DNA of 64,000 nucleotides from Saprospiraceae bacterium. Its GTDB lineage: Bacteria; Bacteroidota; Bacteroidia; Chitinophagales; Saprospiraceae. Made by a program: the position numbers and the translations under genes. Every line of letters starts with the position of its first letter. The stretch's first letter is position 1. Location: positions 35,911-99,910 of the forward strand of contig JAHDIE010000001.1 of NCBI GenBank assembly GCA_020630955.1, read 5' to 3'. Positions 31,201 to 39,138 of this stretch are shown piece after piece. The notes below the pieces were generated by a model. That model searched no databases. It saw only the letters and a list, made by a program, of their open reading frames with translations, and had not been told where the DNA came from.

Positions 31201-32177
31201 AAATTTTTGAAGAAAATAATGACCTCCCAGTATTTATCAATCTGCTAGAAAGCATTGATTGTTTTGGTGAAAATGATGCTGTGTTATCTGCAAGTGCTTC
31301 TCAAGGAACCTTTCCTTATGACTTCAATTGGTCCAATGGCAATCAAAATATTGGCAACTTTTCCAATGACACAATTCTTAACAACAGTGCAGGTTTATAC
31401 AATCTTACGGTCACTGATGGGTTGGGTTGTACTGGTATTTCTGAATTTATAGAAGTTATTGAACCCGAAATGTTAATATTTAATGCCAATGTGACAAATG
31501 CTATTTGTGAAGGAGTCCAATTAGGGTCCATTGATTTGGACATTGATGGTGGTATTGGACCATACCATATTGAATGGAATAATGGTATGAATGGAGCAAG
31601 TCTAGACAATCTTCCAGCTGGAATCTATCAAGCAACGATCATAGATGGTAACAACTGTATGATACAAACCAATGAAATTAATATACTCAATGAAATAACA
31701 ATTAACCCCAATATAGATATCACCAATGCAACATCTAGCACTTTAGGAATGATAGAAATCAATCCTAATGGTGGGAATGGGCCATACACCGCTATATTAG
31801 ATAATGTCATTCTAGGTACTGGCGAAAATTTTATAATTGATAGCCTATCGATTGGTAATCATACATTGTTAATTGTCGATGCTCAAGGATGTGAACTTAG
31901 CTTGATGTTTAGCATAGAAATGATTGATACAATAGAAGAAATTGATGAAGATAAAAATTTTGTGATTTATCCAAACCCAAGCAATGATATTATAAATATA
32001 AAAGGCCCGCAAATTGTAGATGCTAGCATGAAGTTAATAAGTATCCACGGAGAAAGTATACTACAAAGTGACAAAATAGATCAGGCTATTGATATAAGTA
32101 AAATTTCACCAGGCATTTATTTTATACAGATTAAAATAAAAGATAAAATTTTCACTAGGAAAATTGTAGTTCATTAG
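28206..32177 (+). CDS. large secreted multidomain adhesin-like protein (FN3, P-domain, MAM-like, MopE-type motif, SprB-like repeats, T9SS C-terminal sorting domain)
   Basis: P-domain-like VEHNWPPDLKLVLVSPNGQKIDLL..WALEVCDRAEGDIG; DLDGDGFGNPDKP..DNNDDCNDDNPLINP; repeats GGTAPYxFxWSNG; C-terminus NFVIYPNPSNDIINIKG..ISPGIYFIQIKIKDKIFTRKIVVH. Confidence 0.88.
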   Translation: MKAHKGLILLILCTIWYKGWAFQSCEIPIVIDLGETSSASIQIEWIDFNTNSESFEFEVILSTESQTGTPNIIGIIGDSHLIDNLEAGNSYELFIRAQCPNGTSDWNGPYQFNTSLTADANCDFQFQISDDQCPIPDVFLFENEISGLLGENLFIESVDIAVEHNWPPDLKLVLVSPNGQKIDLLSHLGINSQNLGDPLSPCEQSLTFSDRACEFVRDASFPIMGHYQPEMSIATLYDGSEGAGNWALEVCDRAEGDIGILKQFNINFSQGTCYPPGEIFISKIAGSFVEITWNSPSCDELEIIYGIEPFDPATASVSYVSCPDQFIKIENLEEDADYIFFINTICSLETFENECPVYLHTECANPSLDLNFDNFEICEESCNAPCDLDNDFWNNVHDDDLDWLINTDRTPTAFTGPEGDLKGTGNYIYVDAASSTCGDFLFTAIESACINIQSNSNACDLSFYYYMYGVDIGTLGIDISLNNGQEWINLWSATGDQGEAWQQAAIDLSAYDNQVGIFRIFAETKDGNFGDIAVDEIKLYASLIAEPLDIFYEDLDGDGFGNPDKPYQFCALTTPTGFADNNDDCNDDNPLINPSINESPCNLIDDNCDLQIDEPNSNNMSYEGAEVIKASCSGNKDASIEISIEGGIPPYTYQWNDGRTENPNINVNPGIFQCTITDQGGCVLISDFIIVGAEKELVFDVLEIENNECEGSITGAIHINIEGGTAPYQFGWSNGFTQQNPINLGAGEYVVTITDENNCAFISTPIEIINELELNTEVIINKSTSCLGVEDGELFVSTTGGTAPYNYTWSHGASGNQVQNLASNYYSYTVTDNHGCIQTKDSILVTTPEELHIRIDAIEANLCNSENEGIILTTPIGGTPPYNYFWSNGEISDDIKSLENGTYHLTVNDSNGCSATLQDIIILSPPEIEATITEINNETCRSGQDGFISIVGSGGSGNYNYNWSNGVTNENSISNLVSGIYSVTVIDDFGCKKTVSNIEIFEENNDLPVFINLLESIDCFGENDAVLSASASQGTFPYDFNWSNGNQNIGNFSNDTILNNSAGLYNLTVTDGLGCTGISEFIEVIEPEMLIFNANVTNAICEGVQLGSIDLDIDGGIGPYHIEWNNGMNGASLDNLPAGIYQATIIDGNNCMIQTNEINILNEITINPNIDITNATSSTLGMIEINPNGGNGPYTAILDNVILGTGENFIIDSLSIGNHTLLIVDAQGCELSLMFSIEMIDTIEEIDEDKNFVIYPNPSNDIINIKGPQIVDASMKLISIHGESILQSDKIDQAIDISKISPGIYFIQIKIKDKIFTRKIVVH
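30075..31680 (+). repeat. tandem SprB-like repeats within the adhesin CDS (about 7 plus one degenerate)
   Basis: Recurring C-x(n)-GGIPPYTYQWNDG / GGTAPYQFGWSNG / GGTAPYNYTWSHG / GGTPPYNYFWSNG / GGSGNYNYNWSNG / GTFPYDFNWSNG / GGIGPYHIEWNNG. Confidence 0.8.
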
Positions 32178-32916
32178 CACTTATTTTTGGGTGTACAGCT
32201 AAGGTAGCCGTAATTGCCGATAAGATAGGAGCTAAAAATGCACCCAGCAAGGGTATTGCAAGTAACCCCAAAAAGATGGATCCAATCACTAAGGCCAAAC
32301 CTTTATTTCGCCTCACAAAAAATACACTTTCTTTTACTGAAAAATGTCTTTCCATATAAAAGTCCATACTCCCAAAACCAGCATAATAAGCTTGAACCAA
32401 AAAAATTAAAACCGCTGAAACCAATCCAAAAATCGGAAATAATCCTAACACAAAAAAAATGATTGTAAGGAAAATTTCCCAGCTTAGATTCCTAATTGCA
32501 ATTCTTAATCCTCTAATCATGCTTTTCACTGCCTCAGAAAAACTAAATTTTGGAGAAGATTGAGCCGATTCAAACAATTCAATCTTTTCTGACATCAAAC
32601 TCATAATTGGCGCACTTAAAATAAGAATGATGTATTTATAGATCATAAAACAAACAACAAATAAAAGCGACAGAATTATCCAATCGGATGCACTAGAAAC
32701 AAAATCACTACCCCATTCCCATCTATAAAAAGAAGACAACCAATCTCCAATCGAATTAGACTGAGTCCAAATTAATTTGTAGATCCCATAAGCAACAGCT
32801 ATTCCTAAAATGCCTGTTGAAAGTGCATAGGTCCATAGACCATATTTAGAAATTGCACTCAAGGATTTAAAGAAACTTTTGATACCTAGAAATATCCCTT
32901 CTATCATTTTTTCCAA
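32155..32916 (-). CDS. EI24 domain-containing (CysZ-like) membrane protein
   Basis: IKSFFKSLSAISKYGLWTYALS; SAPIMSLMSEKIE; GFGSMDFYMERHFSVKESVFFVRRNKGLALVIGSIFLGLLAIPLLGAFLAPILSAITATLA. Confidence 0.8.
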   Translation of the reverse strand: MEKMIEGIFLGIKSFFKSLSAISKYGLWTYALSTGILGIAVAYGIYKLIWTQSNSIGDWLSSFYRWEWGSDFVSSASDWIILSLLFVVCFMIYKYIILILSAPIMSLMSEKIELFESAQSSPKFSFSEAVKSMIRGLRIAIRNLSWEIFLTIIFFVLGLFPIFGLVSAVLIFLVQAYYAGFGSMDFYMERHFSVKESVFFVRRNKGLALVIGSIFLGLLAIPLLGAFLAPILSAITATLAVHPKISANELQFS

Positions 32917-33036
32917 TTATTATAAATATTAACTAAAAATACAACAGAATAATTCATTCCTGAGACATTTTTTCTGCTAGACAGAGGTATTCAATAACAA
33001 ACATTTAATTAGATTTACAAGCAAATAAAAATTGAA

Positions 33037-33582
33037 ATGAAAAAATATATTATACTTACAATAGGACTTGTCTTATTCGGATTTGGAACTCAAGCACAAA
33101 GCCTTCAAAACTTTGATCAAGCTGATAATAAAATTGCCTTATTAGAAAAAATGATTGCTTCGATAGAACTTGGAGATGATCACTGTGAGGTCCCCTGCGG
33201 TATATATGGAGATTCACTAAGAATTTCATTGTTGTATGAGCATGTGTCAACCATAGAGAAGGGAATGAATAAAATCACTGAAATCTCTGGTTCAGATGAA
33301 CCGAATTACAACCAACTTGTAAGATGGGTGATGAACAAAGAGCATCATGCTGAAGAAATTCAAGACATCGTTAGCCAATACTTTCTACACCAAAGAATTA
33401 AACTTCCTGCAGCAACTGCTGATGGTAAGTCAAGAGCCATCTACACCAATAAATTAAGCAACTTACATACCATCTTAGTCAATGCCATGAAAGCAAAGCA
33501 AACCACTGATCTCACTTATGTAAATAATTTGAGAGATGCCATTCATGACTTTGAACATGCATACTTTGGAGATCATAAATAA
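33037..33582 (+). CDS. sodN: putative exported nickel superoxide dismutase (Sod_Ni family)
   Basis: Ni-hook HCEVPCGIY (cf. HCDLPCGVY) at residues 49-57 (codons from 33181). Downstream IVSQYF..LSNLHTILVNAMKA..IHDFEHAYF follows the NiSOD helical core. Preceded by Sec signal MKKYIILTIGLVLFGFGTQAQS. Confidence 0.8.
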   Translation: MKKYIILTIGLVLFGFGTQAQSLQNFDQADNKIALLEKMIASIELGDDHCEVPCGIYGDSLRISLLYEHVSTIEKGMNKITEISGSDEPNYNQLVRWVMNKEHHAEEIQDIVSQYFLHQRIKLPAATADGKSRAIYTNKLSNLHTILVNAMKAKQTTDLTYVNNLRDAIHDFEHAYFGDHK

Positions 33583-33589
33583 ATATTTA

Positions 33590-33624
33590 AAAAAAGAGCA
33601 ATGACAAAAACGTTGCTCTTTTTT
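33590..33624 (+). terminator. intrinsic terminator after the NiSOD-like gene
   Basis: AAAAAAGAGCAA-tgacaaaaacg-TTGCTCTTTTTT. Confidence 0.85.
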
Positions 33625-33638
33625 ATAAATTACCACAA

Positions 33639-33854
33639 ATGATGCACCTAGACCCAAACCAAAGGAATAATGTAAGGCTTGGTCAATATGTTGAAATTGT
33701 CATGAAAAAGGACCAACAAACAGGAGAACTTACAGATGGACTTGTGAAAAGAATTCTTACAAAGAGTAAGTTACATCCCCACGGAATAAAAGTAATGTTA
33801 GACACAGGCGAAGTGGGGAGAATTAAAAACATCGTTGAAGACGTCGAAGAATAA
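33639..33854 (+). CDS. YwbE family protein
   Basis: NVRLGQYVEIVMKKDQQTGELTDGLVKRILTKSKLHPHGIKVMLDTGEVGRIKNIV matches the YwbE pattern. Confidence 0.88.
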   Translation: MMHLDPNQRNNVRLGQYVEIVMKKDQQTGELTDGLVKRILTKSKLHPHGIKVMLDTGEVGRIKNIVEDVEE

Positions 33855-33906
33855 CCACTTTACTCCAATTGATTAACTTTCTTGTTAACTGAACAAACAA
33901 ATCACT

Positions 33907-34419
33907 ATGAAACATTCCATTGTAGCTTTATTTCTACTTTTAGCTATCTCAATAACAGCGCAAGATTTTGGTAATTTTAAAACCAAGATTGGCAATCAGG
34001 TCCCAAATTTTGAATTCACCTCTATTGATGGAGTTAAAATGACAAACAAGGACTTAGAAGGCAAAGTTGTTCTTTTGAATTTTTGGGCGACATGGTGTGG
34101 TCCTTGTATCAAGGAAATGCCATCATTAAATAAATTTGCAAAAACTCAAGATCCAGAAAAGTTTGTAGTTGTTGCCTTGGCACGAGGACAAGATGAGTCC
34201 GCCATTCAAGGATTTATTGACAACAATGGTTATGACTTTGTTTTTGCTGCTGATATGGACAAAGCGGTTTACACCAAATTTGCAGAAAAAAGTATACCCA
34301 GAAATGTTGTTTTAAATGCACAAGGAAAGATCATCTATCAATTGATGGGATACTATCCCGAAAAAATGATTGAGATGGAAAAACTAATTGAAAGGGAAAT
34401 TAGCAAATTGCCAAAATAA
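33907..34419 (+). CDS. secreted TlpA-like thioredoxin family protein
   Basis: Signal peptide; VVLLNFWATWCGPCIKEMPSLNKF (WCGPC). Confidence 0.93.
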   Translation: MKHSIVALFLLLAISITAQDFGNFKTKIGNQVPNFEFTSIDGVKMTNKDLEGKVVLLNFWATWCGPCIKEMPSLNKFAKTQDPEKFVVVALARGQDESAIQGFIDNNGYDFVFAADMDKAVYTKFAEKSIPRNVVLNAQGKIIYQLMGYYPEKMIEMEKLIEREISKLPK

Positions 34420-34495
34420 TGAAACATCAAATAGCTTAATTTGCAGAAACAACTATACCTTCCATAAACATCAATTTAGAAATTACATTAAAGCA

Positions 34496-36040
34496 ATGAT
34501 CTTTTATTCTTTTGAATCATCCATATACATCTTGATCATTGGTATTTTTATAATTGCAAGCATCTATTTTCATTTCATAAAAAAAAATCAAGTTAAGGCA
34601 ATTATTTTCTTGATAATAGCAGGTTTTTTTCTGAGAATATTATTCGCATTTATTGATCCATTTCTTCAAGACTGGGATGAAAGATTTCACGCTTTAGTAG
34701 CAAAAAATTTGATCACCAATCCATTCCAACCGATGTTAAGGATAGACCCTATCATGCCTTACAAAATGGAAGATTGGTGTTGCAACCACATTTGGGTTCA
34801 CAAACAACCATTATTTTTATGGCAAATGGCAATTTCCATGAAATTATTTGGCATCAATGAAATTGCAATTCGCATTCCATCCGTGATAATGGGATCAATC
34901 TCAATATTTTTTATCTATGATATTGGAAAAAATTGGATTAAACATATCGACGTAGCATATTTAGCAGCTCTCTTTTTTACTGTCTCCTATTACCAACTAG
35001 AGCTCACCTCAGGCAGATTTCCACTAGATCAAAATGATGTTGCTTTTGCATTCTATGTCACAGCTAGTATTTGGGCTTATGTAAAATATCTGAGTTCCGA
35101 AGAAAAATTAAAATGGTCTCTAATAATCGGCACTTTTGTAGGCTGCTCTATTTTGGTTAAATGGCTCACTGGATTACTGATCTTTGGTGGCTGGGGACTT
35201 TATCTTTTATTGGAAAGTCGCAATAGTTTTGATTTGAAACAGTGGAGATATTTAATGACCGCTGCATTGATGAGTATGATGATTTTTGTTCCTTGGCAAT
35301 TGTACATTGCTAATGCATTTCCGATTGAGACATCATTGATGCATCAAAGTAACAGAGATCACATATTTGAAGATTTAGGCCATCCAGGATCAATTTGGTT
35401 TCATCTAAATCATATGAGAACTGCTTATGGACAATTTCTATTATTATTTATTCCAATTGGATTTTATGAAATATTGAAGGCAAAAGAAATTAATAAAAAT
35501 TTATCCATTGCCTTCATAAGTATGATTCTTGTCATATATTTTTTCTTTTCAATAATTGTTAAAACCAAAATGCCAGCGTTTGCTTTTCCTGTCAATTCCT
35601 TAATATGGATAATTCTTGCAGCTGGAGTAGTAACATCCTTAAAAAAAATACCTATGATTAATAATATCTATTGGACCTTTATTAGCGTAATTTTACTTTC
35701 GTTTTACACCTTAAAACCGTGGCAAATCTCAAAACATAGATCAAAGAGCAATGTTGAGAGAAATAATAAAATTGAAAACACTATTATATACAAGGAATTG
35801 AATTTTGAAGATAAGCTAAAAAATCGTGTTGTGTTAAATTGTAAAAGTTTCGAAGATGTAGAATTAATGTTTTATAAAGATGTAAATGCATATCATTGGT
35901 ATCCAAAGAAAGATATTTTAGATAGTTTAATTGATAATGGATATAAATTCGCTGCTTTTAAAAATCATAACAACCAATTACTTCCTGAATACATCTATAA
36001 TCAAGAGAATATCATAATAATTGACAAATTGATCAAGTAA
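34496..36040 (+). CDS. ArnT/PMT-like membrane glycosyltransferase
   Basis: Multiple TMs; FIDPFLQDWDERFHALVAKNL; HKQPLFLWQMAISMKLFGINEIAIRIPSVIMGSISIFFIYDIGK. ATG at 34496 preferred over the track start. Confidence 0.8.
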   Translation: MIFYSFESSIYILIIGIFIIASIYFHFIKKNQVKAIIFLIIAGFFLRILFAFIDPFLQDWDERFHALVAKNLITNPFQPMLRIDPIMPYKMEDWCCNHIWVHKQPLFLWQMAISMKLFGINEIAIRIPSVIMGSISIFFIYDIGKNWIKHIDVAYLAALFFTVSYYQLELTSGRFPLDQNDVAFAFYVTASIWAYVKYLSSEEKLKWSLIIGTFVGCSILVKWLTGLLIFGGWGLYLLLESRNSFDLKQWRYLMTAALMSMMIFVPWQLYIANAFPIETSLMHQSNRDHIFEDLGHPGSIWFHLNHMRTAYGQFLLLFIPIGFYEILKAKEINKNLSIAFISMILVIYFFFSIIVKTKMPAFAFPVNSLIWIILAAGVVTSLKKIPMINNIYWTFISVILLSFYTLKPWQISKHRSKSNVERNNKIENTIIYKELNFEDKLKNRVVLNCKSFEDVELMFYKDVNAYHWYPKKDILDSLIDNGYKFAAFKNHNNQLLPEYIYNQENIIIIDKLIK

Positions 36041-36360
36041 ATTAATTTCTAGGTTCAATAATATGTTTTGACCAAATCATCGCAGGTACTAAATAAGACA
36101 TATTGTCATAAATCTTCTGCACGTAAATTTAATTCCTTTTAACAGTTGACTAATACAATGTTATCTTTATCACAATCAGCAGGTAAAATGGGTTATCAAA
36201 TCCAATAATTTTCAAAATTACTTTTTTCAAAGCATCACTAAGTGCTAAGCATTCGAGAATGGTTAAAAACAAAAAGTCTCAGAAGATATAAATTTGTAAT
36301 TAATTATTTAAATACAAAATTTTTAGCTTCACAGTTAAGTAGATAATTACCAATTACAAA

Positions 36361-37542
36361 ATGACCAAAAATAAAATAAGTACAATTTTCTCCATTATTA
36401 AATATATCTCCAGTCTTTCATTATTAATCATTTTGGCAAGTTGTAATCGATTCCCCAAATGGAATGAGGTTAATCAAATTGTCCTAAACCAAGATGATCA
36501 AATTACCATAATTGGCACAAGAAATGGAATTTCTAAGAACAATGGGATTAAGTCGCCATATGTGATCACCTTTGATGAAGATTTTCGAAAAACATATGAG
36601 GCACAGTTTCCTACCCCAACAAGCTCACTAAATCCAAGACTTTTAATGGGCAATGGAAAAAATAGCATTCTAAGCTATTATCGAGCACTGTCCTTATACC
36701 ATCAGGTTGAACATTCTTACTTATTGTTTCTAGATCAAAAATTAAATATTCAAAAAGAAACAAAGTATGGCCATAGGACTCGAATTAATTCCTTAATTTA
36801 TTTCAATAAAGATTCCTTACTGGCATACAATTACGAAAGACATAAGCTAAATACAAGCCTTTCAAAATTTCAAGATTCAATTGTAGGGAAAACAGAAAAC
36901 TTTGCTATAAGCGTTAAAACCAACATACCAACAGACATAGAAGCTCACAATCAAAATATTTTTATTAGTGGGATTGCTGACGGCTATGAATATCGAGATG
37001 GTCATGAATACAAGGCATTTAAAACCAGAGGATATATTATTTTAGCGGATTATGAATTGAAAGAACAAAAGAGATTTGTAGATACTATTAAACAAAATAG
37101 CATCATCCAAGACATCTTTTTTCATGAGGATGAATTAATTAGCACTGGAAGTTCACAACATCAATCAACCGGAATTGACATCAACATTAAATCTTTCGAC
37201 AACGACTTGGGAATAAACTGGAATTATATCCATAGAAAGAAGAATCCTCAGAAAGGAATCAAAACCATCGACCATAAAGGAATCCTTTACGTTTTGGCAG
37301 AAGACATCAATCAACAAACAGGAAAAACCAATCTACTATTATTGAAGCTTAGTAAAGAAGGAAGACTCATTGAAGAGATTTCAATAAAAGAAGAAGGCTC
37401 AATCCGAGCAAAGGATTTTATAATCCACAATGATTATCTTATAGTAGTTTCTAACAAATTTATAAACAGGATGAGTAGTCCGATGGCTCGTATTCAGAAA
37501 TTTTCTTTAGAAGGGCAACTCATTACTCAACGAATTATATAG
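36361..37542 (+). CDS. hypothetical lipoprotein
   Basis: Signal with lipobox SLSLLIILASC; beta-propeller-like strand pattern; no family recognised. Confidence 0.6.
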   Translation: MTKNKISTIFSIIKYISSLSLLIILASCNRFPKWNEVNQIVLNQDDQITIIGTRNGISKNNGIKSPYVITFDEDFRKTYEAQFPTPTSSLNPRLLMGNGKNSILSYYRALSLYHQVEHSYLLFLDQKLNIQKETKYGHRTRINSLIYFNKDSLLAYNYERHKLNTSLSKFQDSIVGKTENFAISVKTNIPTDIEAHNQNIFISGIADGYEYRDGHEYKAFKTRGYIILADYELKEQKRFVDTIKQNSIIQDIFFHEDELISTGSSQHQSTGIDINIKSFDNDLGINWNYIHRKKNPQKGIKTIDHKGILYVLAEDINQQTGKTNLLLLKLSKEGRLIEEISIKEEGSIRAKDFIIHNDYLIVVSNKFINRMSSPMARIQKFSLEGQLITQRII

Positions 37543-37588
37543 TTAGAAAAAAATTTACATTTTAGTCGAAAATTTGTTTCTTAAAATT

Positions 37589-38518
37589 TCATTCAGTAAG
37601 GTTTTCTGAACTTTTGAACCATTCGTTAAAATTAACGTCCGAAAGCTCATTAAGTTCAACATATTTATAGTCTAATATCCTTTCCTTAGGATACAAGGTA
37701 AAAATAATTACTTTATCCTTTTTTAAATCTTTTGCTTTGACATCTTTACCAATGTAATAAGAGTTGTTAATACCAGAAGCCAAAAATCTAACACCCTCAA
37801 CACTTTCTTTTTCTGAACCTTTATCCCAACCAGTATCACCAACCACTATTATTACCTCAACTCCCCTCTCTTTTAAATCTACTAGTTTTGGATAGATCGT
37901 AAATTCAAAATATGAATCTACTGAATCACAATTCATTGCATAGTGATCACAAATACCATTGCTTTTGAAGTTTTGGATTCCGTCAATATTTTTAAAAATT
38001 TGGTGATGCATTAATAAAACATAATGAGAGGCATTTGTTATTGTATCACAGGCCTCAACAATCATTTTATATTGGGCATCTAGATTCTCACAATCACTTG
38101 GATTCAAGTTGGTATTTAATACAGAAATCACCAAGTTTTTGAAGCTATAGGTGTAATAATCGGGTCGACCAGTTGCTTTGAAATAAAAATCCAAATTGTT
38201 ATCCCTATAATCGTGATTACCTAAAACAAAATGCGTATTTGGATTTCTCAAATCAAATAAATCATCCAAATAACTCATTGTCTTTGGTTGCAGCGTTGTA
38301 CTTGCACAAATATCTCCACCTAACCAAAATCCGTCATAATCATCAAGATTAACTAATTCTAAGCGTTTATCAACTTTATCTCCTCTTCCGTAAGACCAAT
38401 CATAAGTGTGTCCAACAAATAAAAAATTATATTCATCCTTCTCAGATTGACATCCTTGCAAAGCAAAAGCCAACAGACAGATAATCCATCCTAAATTTTT
38501 AATTTGTAACTTAAGCAT
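37589..38518 (-). CDS. lipoprotein metallophosphoesterase (calcineurin-like, atypical motifs)
   Basis: Lipobox ALQGC; WLGGDICAS, FVLGNHDYRDN, YVLLMHHQIFK, IIVVGDTGWDKG. Confidence 0.75.
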   Translation of the reverse strand: MLKLQIKNLGWIICLLAFALQGCQSEKDEYNFLFVGHTYDWSYGRGDKVDKRLELVNLDDYDGFWLGGDICASTTLQPKTMSYLDDLFDLRNPNTHFVLGNHDYRDNNLDFYFKATGRPDYYTYSFKNLVISVLNTNLNPSDCENLDAQYKMIVEACDTITNASHYVLLMHHQIFKNIDGIQNFKSNGICDHYAMNCDSVDSYFEFTIYPKLVDLKERGVEVIIVVGDTGWDKGSEKESVEGVRFLASGINNSYYIGKDVKAKDLKKDKVIIFTLYPKERILDYKYVELNELSDVNFNEWFKSSENLTE

Positions 38519-39138
38519 TAGTGTAAATAAAATTTCATACCAGAAACATATTTAGAATTTTTTGTCATTCGATAAGGTAAGCCTTGCATACACTCATTGG
38601 CTAAGGTCTCATTTCCTTGATCATATTTTATTTCTAAAATAATCGCTTCATCTGTATTTGACACCGATGTTACTTTACCATTCATCATATGGATATACTG
38701 CAAATCTTGATCAATCGTTGCACGAATGAGTTCATCTGAAGAAACAAGATAACTTCGATTGTATCTAACAATGATGTATGGAAACAAATGATTGGAAACT
38801 AGATGACTAAGTTCAGGTGCTCCACAACTGAGATTAAAATTTTGAAGAGGAGTATTTACTTTGCGTCCTAACTGACTTTGCTTTATCTTCTTCTCTAAAA
38901 TAGGTTGCTTAATCTGCTCCAGACTTTTTCCATACCATCTCACCCTATATTTTGTTCTATCTCCTATGCCTAAAAGATTATCATTGTAAGAGGTAAAATT
39001 GACATCATCATAATAAATACTATTTACAAATCTATTTGGAAATGCTTCTTTAAAGCCAAGTGAATTACTCATTAATTCATGATAAACTTGATCATAAACA
39101 TTATTCTCAATGCGGTATTTTCTTTCATATCTCATCAC
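38518..39138 (-). CDS. VTC domain polyphosphate polymerase
   Basis: RYERKYRIENNVY, RFVNSIYYDDVNFTSYNDNLLGIGDRTKYRVRWYG, ILEKKIKQSQLGRKV, AIILEIKYD. Confidence 0.88.
   Translation of the reverse strand: MMRYERKYRIENNVYDQVYHELMSNSLGFKEAFPNRFVNSIYYDDVNFTSYNDNLLGIGDRTKYRVRWYGKSLEQIKQPILEKKIKQSQLGRKVNTPLQNFNLSCGAPELSHLVSNHLFPYIIVRYNRSYLVSSDELIRATIDQDLQYIHMMNGKVTSVSNTDEAIILEIKYDQGNETLANECMQGLPYRMTKNSKYVSGMKFYLH

Noticed and set aside
30075-31680. Regularly spaced repeats that might suggest a repeat array
   Set aside because: Repeats are protein-level SprB-like domains within one ORF; the DNA is too diverged and too long-period for CRISPR.
36041-36360. 320-bp gap checked for tRNA, sRNA or insertion remnants
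   Set aside because: AT-rich with no stable long hairpin, cloverleaf or terminal inverted repeats that I could find by eye.
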